Numbered from the stretch's first letter, positions 40,809-50,153 are shown. The stretch is DNA of 64,000 bases from Gordonia polyisoprenivorans NBRC 16320 = JCM 10675 (GCF_000241325.1 NZ_BAEI01000032.1:1-64000), one strand, 5' to 3'. A program made the numbers and translations. The notes: generated by a model not told the origin, from the sequence alone.

Positions 40809-42584
40809 ATGGGCCAGGAGCGCAACGGGAGCGAGAACGTGACGCAGGGTGAGGTTGCGCCGGAGGGTGAGGGCCCGACCACACCGCCCGAACAGCAGAC
40901 GCCGTCCGAGCCTGCCCCCACACAGCCGCAGGCACCGGCACACTACGGCCAACTCAGCCCCGGAACCGTCTTCGCCGGCTACCGCATCGATCGGGTGCTG
41001 GGTCACGGCGGAATGGGCACCGTGTACGTGGCGGCGCATCCGCGCCTGCCACGTCTGGACGTCCTCAAGCTGCTCAATCCCTCGTTCTCCAGTGATCCGA
41101 GCTTTCGTGCCCGCTTCGAACGCGAAGCCGACCTCGCCGGCAGCCTCGAGCACCGCAACATCGTCTCGGTCTACGACCGTGGCGTCGAGAACGGCCAGCT
41201 GTGGATCGCGATGCGCTATGTCCGCGGCTACGACGCCGCATCGCTGATCCGTAGCCGCCCGACGGGCATCGACCCGGCCTTCGCCGTGCACATCATCTCC
41301 GAGATCGGGATCGCGCTGGATCACGCGCACCGGCGCGGGATGGTGCATCGTGACGTCAAACCGGCGAACATCCTCATCGAGTCCGACGACGACGGCACCA
41401 CCGGCGCGATCATGTTGACCGACTTCGGTATCGCTCGCGCCGTCGATGACGCCATACACCTCACCGACACCGGGCTGACCGTCGCCTCGGTGCCCTACGC
41501 GTCCCCGGAGCAGTTGCACGGCTACGAGCTCGACGGGCGCGCCGACATCTACGCGCTCGCCTGCACCTTTGTCGAATTACTCACCGGCGCACCGCCGTTC
41601 CCCCGTGACAATCGACTCGCCGCGATGAGCGCACACCTTCACGACACGCCGCCATCGGTCCGAGACCGGGTACCGACGCTGCCGCCGGAACTCGACACGG
41701 TCCTCTCGATCGCACTGGCCAAGGAACCCGACGAACGGTACCGCACGTGCGCGGAGTTCTGCTATGCCGCCGCCACCGCCGTCGGGGTGGCGCCGTCACC
41801 GAACTCGCCGCTGTCGTCGGGGATGCACACCGCCCTGATCACCGGGCAGACGTCGAATTCCGGCGCGCACACCGGTTCCCGGCGGGCGCCGACGTCGGTG
41901 TCCTCCGATCCACGGTTCTCCGATCCACGTTTCTCCGATGCGAGGCGCTCCGACCCCCGGACCGGTGGAATGTCGGGTCGTGTGTTCTCCCCCGCCGGAA
42001 ACCCGGACAGCGCAACCCAGGTGGTCCAGACCCGAGGCCGACGGCCGGTTACGCCGCCACCCACCGGACGCGACGAACGTCGCAAGACGACGCTCCTGGT
42101 GTCGCTGGCGACGGTTCTCGCGCTGATCGGCGTGATCGCCGGTGCACTGGCCTACGTCGATCGCCCCGATACCGGAACGTGGTCGGCGGCAAGCGCATCC
42201 ATCGCCGAACAGTTCCCGCAGTTGCTGCCCGCCGGACCCAAGGCGCAGGGCTTCGGCGGCGCGACGTGCTCGGCGGCCACCGGCAACGGACTCGACGCGA
42301 TCAGCTGCACCGCATCCTCGGGGGTGCAGTACACGGTGTGGCACACCCCGACCGCAGACGACCGCGCCATCGTCGATGACCTCGTCGGTTCCCAGCCGGG
42401 CACGCCCCGCACGTGGGCGCAGGGGTCGGTTCGGGTGTCGCGCACCACCGTCGCCAACGGGTGGGTGATCACCAATTTCAACGATTCCGCCCGCGCGCCC
42501 TACACGGTGGTGGCCACCTGGGCCGGGCACACCGGCGAGCAGGTACTCGACGAGTGGTGGCGCAACGCACCTTTCGGCTCGTAG
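40809..42584 (+). CDS. Transmembrane serine/threonine protein kinase with extracytoplasmic domain
   Basis: A 591-residue Hanks-type kinase. A Pro/Gln-rich N-tail (1-50) precedes the kinase domain (~58-330). It has the glycine loop VLGHGGMGTVYVA, ATP-binding Lys87, catalytic HRDVKPAN (Asp182), DFG Asp205 and SPEQ in the P+1 loop, all intact. A disordered juxtamembrane stretch repeats SDPRFSDPRFSDA. One membrane helix spans ~425-446. An outer domain of ~145 residues with two cysteines (TCSAATG, SCTASSG) may sense a cell-wall or redox signal. It converges on a six-gene operon with an FHA protein and a pseudokinase, and is its best candidate kinase. Confidence 0.92.
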   Translation: MGQERNGSENVTQGEVAPEGEGPTTPPEQQTPSEPAPTQPQAPAHYGQLSPGTVFAGYRIDRVLGHGGMGTVYVAAHPRLPRLDVLKLLNPSFSSDPSFRARFEREADLAGSLEHRNIVSVYDRGVENGQLWIAMRYVRGYDAASLIRSRPTGIDPAFAVHIISEIGIALDHAHRRGMVHRDVKPANILIESDDDGTTGAIMLTDFGIARAVDDAIHLTDTGLTVASVPYASPEQLHGYELDGRADIYALACTFVELLTGAPPFPRDNRLAAMSAHLHDTPPSVRDRVPTLPPELDTVLSIALAKEPDERYRTCAEFCYAAATAVGVAPSPNSPLSSGMHTALITGQTSNSGAHTGSRRAPTSVSSDPRFSDPRFSDARRSDPRTGGMSGRVFSPAGNPDSATQVVQTRGRRPVTPPPTGRDERRKTTLLVSLATVLALIGVIAGALAYVDRPDTGTWSAASASIAEQFPQLLPAGPKAQGFGGATCSAATGNGLDAISCTASSGVQYTVWHTPTADDRAIVDDLVGSQPGTPRTWAQGSVRVSRTTVANGWVITNFNDSARAPYTVVATWAGHTGEQVLDEWWRNAPFGS

Positions 42585-42627
42585 GGCGCTCGGCCCGTCC
42601 GGGTGGGCATCGCCGGCCCGCCGCCGG

Positions 42628-43458
42628 TCAGGCGTGCCTGAGCCGGTCGATCCGTTCGGCCACCTCGCCCGCGGTCGCGGGCCGCTCCCCGGACAGCGCA
42701 AGGCAATTGGCGATCAGGGCACGTTCGGCGCGTTCGAGGTTCTCCGACAGCGCGGGCGGGGTCGACAGGGCCGCGCGGATCGCCAGCAACGGCTGGGCGT
42801 CGGGGACCTCACCGTAGACGCCCTTACCGGTCAGCGCGCGATGCAGCACTGCGCCGAGTGACCAGATGTCGGTGGCCCGGGACGGTACATCACCGGCGAG
42901 CAGCGCAGGATCCATGTATTGCACGGCGCCGGGCTGGGCGAAGCTGGTGATCGGTTCGTCGGCGGCGAGCACCCGGGCCAGGCCGAGGTCGGAGATCTTG
43001 CCACCGTGCACCTTCGGGCCCTCTCCCCCGGTGAGCATCACACTCGACGGGGTGATGTTGGCGTGTGCGATCCCGGCCTCGTGCAATGCGTCGACACCAC
43101 GGGCGGCGTCGGCGAGTGCGGCGAGCGCCACCTCCCGGGTCAGCGCCTCCGCGGGCGCCTGCAGCGAACCGAGCGGGAAGAACTCCATCGCGTACATGAA
43201 CTGGCCCTGCAGCACCGCGTCGTAGAGCGACGCGAGATAGGGCGAGCGCACCGCGGCGAACGCGCGTAGCTCCCGCACCCCGCGCCGGTACGCGTCGTCG
43301 CTGCACACCCCACTGAACACCTTGAGCACCACGCGGTCGGTGGCGAGCCCGAGTCGTTGTGGTGGCACCGCGAGATAGAAGGTGCCGTTACCGCCCTCAC
43401 CGAGTCGGCGCAGCACGGTGAAATCCGCGAGCTGTTGTGGGACATCGACTTCTGCCAT
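42628..43458 (-). CDS. Predicted pseudokinase (Ser/Thr kinase fold without catalytic residues)
   Basis: A 276-residue soluble protein with a clear protein-kinase fold. Glycine loop GEGGNG (20-25), ATP-lysine Lys46 and helix-C Glu63 are present, as are SDLG in place of DFG (Asp157) and the late ATDIWSLGAV. The catalytic loop HRDxKxxN is instead HANITPSS (132-139). The catalytic Asp becomes Asn134, the Lys becomes Thr, and the metal-binding Asn becomes Ser. It should bind nucleotide but not transfer phosphate, so a scaffold or FHA-recruiting role is likely. Excellent ribosome site (GGAGAGG). It starts 1 base after the antiporter stop and is last in the operon. Confidence 0.85.
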   Translation of the reverse strand: MAEVDVPQQLADFTVLRRLGEGGNGTFYLAVPPQRLGLATDRVVLKVFSGVCSDDAYRRGVRELRAFAAVRSPYLASLYDAVLQGQFMYAMEFFPLGSLQAPAEALTREVALAALADAARGVDALHEAGIAHANITPSSVMLTGGEGPKVHGGKISDLGLARVLAADEPITSFAQPGAVQYMDPALLAGDVPSRATDIWSLGAVLHRALTGKGVYGEVPDAQPLLAIRAALSTPPALSENLERAERALIANCLALSGERPATAGEVAERIDRLRHA

Positions 43459-43459
43459 G

Positions 43460-45625
43460 TCAGTGCCTCTCCGGGGGTGCGGTGGATGGTGGCGGCGATT
43501 GTGGGGACGGGGATTCTGGTGATTGCGGGGGTGGCGGTGCGGCCACGGCGGTTCCCGGGCCACGTCCGGCGAACCGGATTCCGATGCGCTCGGCGATCGA
43601 CTGCTCGCTCGTGCCGGTGTGATCGATGACGGTGTAGGCCGGGGCCACCGTGAGGGTGGCGGGTCCGGCACCCGGTGTCGTGGCGTCGTCGGCGACGAGA
43701 ACGAGCGTGCCAGGGATCACCAGCAGGTCGGCGTCACCGGTCACCGTCACGCGCACCCCGAGGTCGGAAACCGGCGCCAGGTCGGCGGACAGACGCCGGC
43801 GCGACGAGGCGGCGATCACCGTCAACGTGCCGCCGACCGGTTGGCACAGCGCAGCGGCCAACAGCACGGCGGTGCGCCCGGACCTGCTGTCGGTGGCGGC
43901 GCAGACCAGCGGCGCGGTCCCCGGCACTGCACCGGGGGCCGGTGACTCGTCGACGACGAGCACCGGTGCACTCGTCACCTCGGCGGCCATGTCGCGCCGG
44001 CTCGTGTCGATGACGACGACGTCGGCGGCGCAGTTGGCGGCCATCTCCTCCAGATCCGCACCGGGGTCGGAACTGAAGCGGCACAACACCGACACCGAAC
44101 ACACACCCTCGAGCCGGTTGCCCACCGCGGTCAGCTTCTCCACCGCCGACGCCATCGCCGAGAGGTCGGGTACCAACGGCGCCCCGAGTTCCAGACGCTG
44201 TGTGGGCCCGACGGCGGGCAACACGCCGGCGATCACCACGTCGGTGCCCACCCCGGCGGCGAGCAGTCGGCGGTGTCGGGTGAGGAGTTCGCCGACCTCG
44301 GCATCGAGGTCGCCGAGGACGATCATGGTGCGCGACGCCGTGCCCGCGGCCAGGGCCCGCCGCTCGGCGGCCGCGATGTCCCGGGCGATGACCGAGTCCG
44401 GGTAGATCACCCGCAGCAGCGGCTCGGCGAGGATCGTGGTGACCAGGGCCATGACCACCATCATCGCGAACAGCTCGTCGGAGAGGACCCCGAGTTGCTT
44501 TCCGGCACTGAGGATCACCAGTTCGGTGAGTCCACGGGTGTTCATCAGCACCGCGATCGCCGACGCCTGGCGTGACGGTATTCGCGAGAGTCGCGCGCCG
44601 GTGAAGGCCCCGGCGAACTTGCCGACGATCGCGACCGCGAGGACCGCGAGCAGTTGCCACCAGGCGTTGGGTCCCATACCGGCGAGGTTCACGCCGAGTC
44701 CGGTGACGACGAAGAACATCGGGAGCAACAGCAGGACGCTGACCTGCTCGAGTCGTTCGAGGATCTCGCGGGTGAGCGCTTCACCGCCCACCTTGGGCAT
44801 GATCGCGCCGAACACGAAGGCACCGAAGATCTGATGGATGCCGATGATGTCGGTCGCCGCGGCCGAGCAGAACAACCCGATCAGGATGACCGCGAGGATG
44901 TCGGGCGTCATGCGACCGGCCCGGTCACGCCAGGTGACGAGCTTGCGCAGCAACGGCCGCACGATCAGGAACATCACCGCCACGTAGGCCGCCGTCAGAC
45001 CGACGATGCGCGCGACCGCGAGCGGGCTGCCACCGGAGATGACCGCGATGACGAAAGCCAATGCGGTCCAGGCGATGATGTCGTCGACGGCCGCGGCAGC
45101 CAGACTGAACACACCCGGCGGGGTGCGCTGCATACCCCGATCGGTGAGGATGCGGGCCAGTACCGGAAACGCCGTGATCGACATCGCGATGCCGAGGAAC
45201 AGGGCCATCCCGGTCAGGCCGATCTCCTTGCCGCCCACCACCTTGTTGGTCGGGTAGAGCACCACCGCGAGACCGACACCGAGCGCGAACGGCACCACGA
45301 TCGAGCACACCGAGATGGTCGCGGCGGCCCGTTCACGTCCGGCGACCAAACGCATGTCGAGTTCGAGTCCGACGATGAACATGAACAGCACGAGCCCGAT
45401 CTGGGCGAGCGCGCCGAGCAGCGGTTGCACCTCGGTGGGGAACAACGCCTCGGTCGGGTTTCCGGGCAACAGCCCGAGCAGGCTGGGGCCCAACGCGATT
45501 CCGGCCGCGATCTCACCGACGACCGCGGGCTGCCGGAAGGCCTGCGCGATACGTCCGCCGATCCGCGCGGCGGCGATCACCACCGCCACGTCGATCAGCA
45601 GGAAGGCCACCGTGTGTGCGTCCAT
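43460..45625 (-). CDS. CPA2-type cation/proton antiporter with USP-like C-terminal region
   Basis: A 721-residue transporter. A 12-13 helix CPA2 domain (~1-400) has the family's EIAAGIALGPSLLG, FIVGLELDMR, and the ion-site AAAAVDDIIAWTALA (adjacent Asp pair). The later GLTELVILSAGKQLGV is near helix 11. Residues ~430-690 form soluble domains that look UspA-like (TMIVLGDLDAEVGELL, LVCAATDSRSGRTAVLLAAA). The tail is Pro/Ser-rich. It likely exchanges Na+ or K+ for protons. It lies between the FHA gene (34-base gap) and the pseudokinase (1-base gap), which suggests phosphorylation-linked control of ion flux. Confidence 0.88.
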   Translation of the reverse strand: MDAHTVAFLLIDVAVVIAAARIGGRIAQAFRQPAVVGEIAAGIALGPSLLGLLPGNPTEALFPTEVQPLLGALAQIGLVLFMFIVGLELDMRLVAGRERAAATISVCSIVVPFALGVGLAVVLYPTNKVVGGKEIGLTGMALFLGIAMSITAFPVLARILTDRGMQRTPPGVFSLAAAAVDDIIAWTALAFVIAVISGGSPLAVARIVGLTAAYVAVMFLIVRPLLRKLVTWRDRAGRMTPDILAVILIGLFCSAAATDIIGIHQIFGAFVFGAIMPKVGGEALTREILERLEQVSVLLLLPMFFVVTGLGVNLAGMGPNAWWQLLAVLAVAIVGKFAGAFTGARLSRIPSRQASAIAVLMNTRGLTELVILSAGKQLGVLSDELFAMMVVMALVTTILAEPLLRVIYPDSVIARDIAAAERRALAAGTASRTMIVLGDLDAEVGELLTRHRRLLAAGVGTDVVIAGVLPAVGPTQRLELGAPLVPDLSAMASAVEKLTAVGNRLEGVCSVSVLCRFSSDPGADLEEMAANCAADVVVIDTSRRDMAAEVTSAPVLVVDESPAPGAVPGTAPLVCAATDSRSGRTAVLLAAALCQPVGGTLTVIAASSRRRLSADLAPVSDLGVRVTVTGDADLLVIPGTLVLVADDATTPGAGPATLTVAPAYTVIDHTGTSEQSIAERIGIRFAGRGPGTAVAAPPPPQSPESPSPQSPPPSTAPPERH

Positions 45626-45659
45626 CAGTCCGATCCCGTCACGATTCTCGCTACCCGGA

Positions 45660-47147
45660 TCACGCCCGGGCGTGCGGGGACTCGAAGATGAAGTGCCGTC
45701 CCCCGATTCGCACGTGCGATCCGGGCGTCAGCAGGTGGGGTTGCCGAGGCGTCAGCCGGATCTCCCGGTTGCCCATCGCGGGGTCGCTGACGTAGGTGCC
45801 GTTCGCCGAGCCGAGGTCGATCAGGTGCACATCCCACTCGACCAACCGGATCTCGATGTGCCTGCGGGAGAGCTGACCCGACTCGTCCTGCACCCGGATG
45901 GGTTTCGGCGCGCCTCGGCCCGGACGGGTCGGCGCTCCCGGCTCACGTCCGATCACCAGGTCCTCGTCGAGCAGGTAGGTGGAGCCGTTGTCGAGCAACA
46001 GCCATCCCAGTGGCGGGCGCTCCCCTTCGACGAGAATGCCGGTCAGCTGATCCATCCGAATCCCGCACACCCCGCACAGCCAGGACCGCGGATGGTTCAG
46101 ATGTCCACGACTACAGCGGATTCCGTGGACGTGAGCGCGTGACTCGACGAGCTTGACGACTTCGGTGGCGGGTTTCTGTTTTTCCTGCACCGGCAACGGT
46201 TCGCGTTGTTCGGGCACAGCGTCCTGCAAGGAGTCGACCCGGAAGTCGTGATTCGGCACCGGCGCCGGTGGTGGCGACTGGTCGCGGTGCGGCAGCGGAT
46301 CACGCTGTCCCGATTCACGCTGCGGGGCCGCGGGTGCGGGGCGGTCGGCGCGGGCGAGCCCGGGGCGTGGCGGTTCGTCGGCGTCGTCCGGGGCCAGCGA
46401 GGACGACTGGAACTCCCGGGGCGGCTCCGGGGCCTTGGCGATCGACACCGGCTGTGCGGCCTCGGGCCGGGCCGGCTCGGGCCGATCCGGACCAGGATGG
46501 GCGGAGTCGGCTTGGGCGGGAACCCGTTGCGGTGCTTCGGGTTCCGGTGCGGAGTCCTGGGGTGCGGGGGGCTGGGGTGCCGGGCGCGGCGGTGTCGCGG
46601 CGCGCGGCTCGGGGGCCGCCGAGCCGAGATCGAGGACCTCGGTACCGCGCATACCCAGTGGGGTGTGCAGCAGGGCGCCGGCGGCCGGGACGAAACCCTC
46701 GACGAGATCGTAGGTTTCCTCACCGGGCTCGGCGGGAACGGCATCGGCGAGGTACAGCCCGAGACCCTCATACGGCCAGGGGATCGCCCGGTCGAACGGC
46801 TCGGACCCGTCGGCGCGCAGGCGACGACCATCGGCCTCACCGAAGACCGTGCCGCTCAGATAGATCGCGATCCCCACGCTGTCGGGTGCGGCGAAACCGA
46901 TGTCGGCGACCTGATCGAGATCGGCGGTCGCCGCGAGTTGTGCCACCGCCCGCACCACGTGGCGACCGCGGCGCGGCATCCGGTCGGCGGTGGCCACCGC
47001 GTCCTCGATCGCAAGGATGTCGGGCAGCAGTGCACGAGCATTGTCCCCGAGCACACACAGGAACGCGGTCTTGCGGATGACGATCCCCGGGCCGGGCACC
47101 AACGTCACCAGCGGTGTCACACCCGGGCTTGGCACAGGAGCGCTCAC
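45660..47147 (-). CDS. Zinc-ribbon and FHA domain protein
   Basis: A 495-residue cytoplasmic protein in three parts. The N-terminal globular domain (~1-170, beginning VTLVPGPGIVIRKTAFLCVL) is not recognised. Residues ~175-330 are a Pro/Ala/Glu-rich linker. A small cysteine motif at 345-361 (CSRGHLNHP...CGVCG) precedes a C-terminal FHA domain (~385-490). That domain has the phosphothreonine-binding GR (401-402), SRRH (427-430) and NGT (449-451), all conserved. FHA domains bind phosphothreonine, so it should read out a kinase, probably the one at 40809. The GTG start follows AGGGAGGGCGG and overlaps the upstream stop in GTGA. Confidence 0.85.
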   Translation of the reverse strand: MSAPVPSPGVTPLVTLVPGPGIVIRKTAFLCVLGDNARALLPDILAIEDAVATADRMPRRGRHVVRAVAQLAATADLDQVADIGFAAPDSVGIAIYLSGTVFGEADGRRLRADGSEPFDRAIPWPYEGLGLYLADAVPAEPGEETYDLVEGFVPAAGALLHTPLGMRGTEVLDLGSAAPEPRAATPPRPAPQPPAPQDSAPEPEAPQRVPAQADSAHPGPDRPEPARPEAAQPVSIAKAPEPPREFQSSSLAPDDADEPPRPGLARADRPAPAAPQRESGQRDPLPHRDQSPPPAPVPNHDFRVDSLQDAVPEQREPLPVQEKQKPATEVVKLVESRAHVHGIRCSRGHLNHPRSWLCGVCGIRMDQLTGILVEGERPPLGWLLLDNGSTYLLDEDLVIGREPGAPTRPGRGAPKPIRVQDESGQLSRRHIEIRLVEWDVHLIDLGSANGTYVSDPAMGNREIRLTPRQPHLLTPGSHVRIGGRHFIFESPHARA

Positions 47148-47584
47148 ACGAACCGCCCTCCCTGAAATCTCCAGTGCGGGAAGATCACCCGCAACGGCCC
47201 GTTGAGGACCACCCACACGACCAGCCAGGTCGTCACGAACTGCAGCGCATACGCACCGGCCGGGGGCGGGCCGAGATCGCCCGGGAAGATCGGCACGTAC
47301 TGCACGACGAACCAGGCGACGACGCCCTCGTTGATCCCGGTGAGCAACCCGAACAACGTCGGCCAGTCCTTTTCCCAACGGAATTGTTGCAGAAGGTGAT
47401 ACACGAACTCCCACGCGACGCCGAGTACGACGACCACCGCGAGCACGAGGAACGCCACCGCATAGGTGTCGCCGAGCGCGGCGCCGTCGGGCAGAAACGG
47501 ACCGATGATCAGCGTCCAGATCCCACCGACGATGCCCAGCACCAGGATTCGCGTCTGAATTCTTCCCCACAGGGTCGGCAACAT
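47144..47584 (-). CDS. Small membrane protein of unknown function, FHA-operon
   Basis: A 146-residue protein with four predicted membrane helices: ILVLGIVGGIWTLIIGPFL, YAVAFLVLAVVVVLGVAWEF, EGVVAWFVVQYVPIF and LQFVTTWLVVWVVLNGPLRV. A short acidic/aromatic loop (RWEKDWPTLFGLLTGINEG) lies mid-protein. The family is not recognised. It starts 1 base after the oxidoreductase stop and overlaps the FHA start by 4 bases, so it is firmly part of the operon. It may anchor the neighbouring soluble proteins. Confidence 0.8.
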   Translation of the reverse strand: MLPTLWGRIQTRILVLGIVGGIWTLIIGPFLPDGAALGDTYAVAFLVLAVVVVLGVAWEFVYHLLQQFRWEKDWPTLFGLLTGINEGVVAWFVVQYVPIFPGDLGPPPAGAYALQFVTTWLVVWVVLNGPLRVIFPHWRFQGGRFV

Positions 47585-47585
47585 G

Positions 47586-49487
47586 TCAGTCCACGCCCTT
47601 CCCGCGCGCCCAGCGCCACCACTGTGCCGTCGAGCGCCAGGGCGACAACCGTTTGCAGAAGCCCTGCTTCGCCAGGTCGTCGACGATCTCCAGCGCGGCG
47701 ATCTGCAAACCGAGGAAGGTGTCGACGCCGGGGAAATAGCCACCGAGAGTGGCCGACCCGGACGCGTAGATCCGGCCGTTGCCGTTGCGAGTACCGATCA
47801 GCTCGAAGTTGCGGTCCACGTCCATCCGGCCGACCGGATTGATACCCGCGCCGGTGTGATCGAGCAGGTCGGCGAGCAACCGATGTTCGCGCACATCGGC
47901 TTCGAGTCCCGTGCAATCGATCACGTAGTCGGCGTACAGCTCGAAGGTCCCGTCGGGTCGGGCCTCCTGTGTGATCGAGGCGTGTGGGTCGACGCGAACC
48001 GTCGCCACCACGCCTTGTCCTCCGGCGGCGGGCACCAGTGACTCCGCCTTGCCGACCGCCACCCGGTACCAGCCCTCGCGACGGCCGCGCTTGAGCTGTT
48101 CCTGCCAGGAGTCGCGCACCGGTGTGTTGGTGCCGCCCATCTGTTTGTACGCCTCGGCGCGTTCGTGCCCCTCGAGTTTGCGCATCCGCGCCTTGAGCTG
48201 GCCACCCCACACCGACTTCGGATAGTTGAAGCCCTGATAGGCCCAGCCGTCTTTTCCCTTGCGCCGCATGAAGATATGCGGCCCGTGCGACTTGTCGACG
48301 TAGGTGCGGAACAGGTGCACGATCTGCGTCTGCAGACCGAGTGCGTCGCGGTCGTCGATCAGCCGCTGCAACACCCGCGAGGCGACGATGCCCGCGCCAC
48401 GGATCATCACCGTTGCCGGCCGCCGCTGCAACGCCTGATAGATGTGCTCGTGCGGCTCATAGGCATTGACCACCTTGCTTGCATCCCGATAGGTCTCCCG
48501 GAACGCCTGCAGGTCGGGCAGCAATTTGATGCCGGGATAGCCGATCGCCACGTGCACCCACTGGCTACGGAACGCGATTCGCTTTGTCGGGGCCCCCACA
48601 CCCGCCTCGGGCCCGCTCGGTGGCGTGAGGATCGTGAAGTACCCGCCGCCGGCACGGCGTCGGATCATCCGCACCTGGCCCTGTCGCAGGCACTGCAGAT
48701 ACCCGATGCGGTGGCATTCCTTCTCCATCGACTCGAAGGCGTGGCCCGCCTTGGGCGTGTAGTAGTTGGCGAAGATCGGTTCGACGGCGACACTCCAGAG
48801 CGGCTTGATCGATTTGGTCGCCCACGCCTCGCGGACAGCGTAGGACGGGAAGCCCCAGATGTTGTCCGGCGTGGACGCCGAATCCGATCGCAGCCGCTCA
48901 CCACGCGGGATCTGCGAGACCCGCGTGAGGTATTCGTAGGAGTGCCACGGCACATCCTGCGGGCCGAGCACGACGATCCGGTCCAGTGGCACACCGCAGA
49001 TCCGCAGGTAATCGACGGTGACGAACGACCCGATCCCCGACCCCACGGTCACGAACGGCACGTCGACGACCGGGATACCGGCCTGCTCGACCATGGCGTC
49101 GGTCCATACGTCGGTCTCGATGAGCTCCGGCGTGAGATCGCCTCGGCCCGAACGTGTTCGGCGTTCGGCGTCGTCGAAACCCCGCGATTCGGGACCCGGC
49201 AGCGGCGGGCCGGGCGGAGCGGGTTGCGGCCGGCGGGGTTGCGGCGGACGGGGATACGCGGGACCAGCCGGGCCGGGCTGGTACCGGCCGGGCTGCGGCG
49301 CACCCGGATGGCGGCCCGGCGGCCCGGGGCGCGGTGCGACACCCGGCGGCGGCCCCACCGGGCCGGGCGCACCCGGTGCGGGAACGTGGCGTGTCGGGTT
49401 CGCCGGCGGCACCGGCGGACGCACGCCGGGCTGATGGGGTGGCCCTCCCGGCCGGGGTCCGTGAGAACCGGGGCCCTGCACCGTCAT
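47586..49487 (-). CDS. FAD/NAD(P)-binding oxidoreductase with Pro/Gly-rich N-terminus
   Basis: A 633-residue protein. The first ~110 residues are a disordered Pro/Gly/Arg tail. Then comes a flavoprotein core: Rossmann motif VTVGSGIGSFVTVDYLRICG, a middle domain, a second nucleotide-binding motif MIRGAGIVASRVLQRLIDD, and a late FAD-type IYASGSATLGGYFPGVDTFL. DCTGLEADVREHRLL lies between them. This is the layout of two-dinucleotide-binding-domain oxidoreductases; the reaction is unknown. A Pro/Gly-rich tail is unusual for a redox enzyme and may bind partner proteins or the membrane. ATG follows CGGAG. It is second gene of the operon. Confidence 0.78.
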   Translation of the reverse strand: MTVQGPGSHGPRPGGPPHQPGVRPPVPPANPTRHVPAPGAPGPVGPPPGVAPRPGPPGRHPGAPQPGRYQPGPAGPAYPRPPQPRRPQPAPPGPPLPGPESRGFDDAERRTRSGRGDLTPELIETDVWTDAMVEQAGIPVVDVPFVTVGSGIGSFVTVDYLRICGVPLDRIVVLGPQDVPWHSYEYLTRVSQIPRGERLRSDSASTPDNIWGFPSYAVREAWATKSIKPLWSVAVEPIFANYYTPKAGHAFESMEKECHRIGYLQCLRQGQVRMIRRRAGGGYFTILTPPSGPEAGVGAPTKRIAFRSQWVHVAIGYPGIKLLPDLQAFRETYRDASKVVNAYEPHEHIYQALQRRPATVMIRGAGIVASRVLQRLIDDRDALGLQTQIVHLFRTYVDKSHGPHIFMRRKGKDGWAYQGFNYPKSVWGGQLKARMRKLEGHERAEAYKQMGGTNTPVRDSWQEQLKRGRREGWYRVAVGKAESLVPAAGGQGVVATVRVDPHASITQEARPDGTFELYADYVIDCTGLEADVREHRLLADLLDHTGAGINPVGRMDVDRNFELIGTRNGNGRIYASGSATLGGYFPGVDTFLGLQIAALEIVDDLAKQGFCKRLSPWRSTAQWWRWARGKGVD

Positions 49488-49503
49488 CGTCGACTCCGCG
49501 CTG

Positions 49504-50040
49504 TCATCGCCGGCTCCGCATTCGGCCGACCAGGAGATAGGCCAGGATCGCGGCGGCACCGACGATCGCGATCACCGAGACGGCGATGAGCGCGGTCCGC
49601 GCGTTCGTCGACTTCTTCTGCGCCACCGGGATGACGTTCTGGGTGACCGTCGCCGGCGCCGACGACGACGGTGCAGTGCTACTCGGCAGCGGAATGGTCT
49701 GTTGCGGGACCTCTTGCACCGTGGTCGGTGCGACCGTCGTCGACGGTGTCCGGCTCGGGATGGACGGCGGTGCCGACGACGGCTCGGACGGCGGCGTCGA
49801 GGACACGGGCGGCTCGGAGGTGGTCGGCACCGTCGTGGTCTCCGAGGGCGTGTCGGAAGGCGACGGGGTCACGCTGCCGGGATCGTCGACCACCGGCGCC
49901 GACGGCGCGCCGCCCGGGGGTTCCGCGGACGCCGGCGCGCCCGTCGCGAGGACCGCCACCAGCAACGCCGCGGTCACCAGCAGGACCCGAACGGCGTGGC
50001 CTCGCAACGTTCGGGCCGGTCGCGCGGGACGCGGGAGCAT
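49504..50040 (-). CDS. Secreted, Ser/Thr/Pro-rich, C-terminally anchored protein
   Basis: A 178-residue protein of the type signal peptide - disordered stalk - membrane anchor. Signal: VRVLLVTAALLVAVLATGA with cleavage likely after APASA (~residue 40). The stalk is Ser/Thr/Pro-rich (TPSPSDTPSETTTVPTTSE), a good target for O-mannosylation. A helix at ~150-170 (TALIAVSVIAIVGAAAILAY) is followed by a basic tail GRMRSRR. No catalytic fold is seen. The start at 50040 is fixed by GGAGGACACC upstream, better than the ATG nine codons earlier. It is first in the operon, so the promoter should lie in 50041-50153. Confidence 0.82.
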   Translation of the reverse strand: MLPRPARPARTLRGHAVRVLLVTAALLVAVLATGAPASAEPPGGAPSAPVVDDPGSVTPSPSDTPSETTTVPTTSEPPVSSTPPSEPSSAPPSIPSRTPSTTVAPTTVQEVPQQTIPLPSSTAPSSSAPATVTQNVIPVAQKKSTNARTALIAVSVIAIVGAAAILAYLLVGRMRSRR

Positions 50041-50153
50041 GGTGTCCTCCGGTGGGTTCGACTGCATGACGCAGCCACTTTAACCCGTGACCGCCGGTGG
50101 CAGCGGAGTTAACCAATCGAACAGAGGACGACGCCGTCGCCGCTGGTGAGGGC

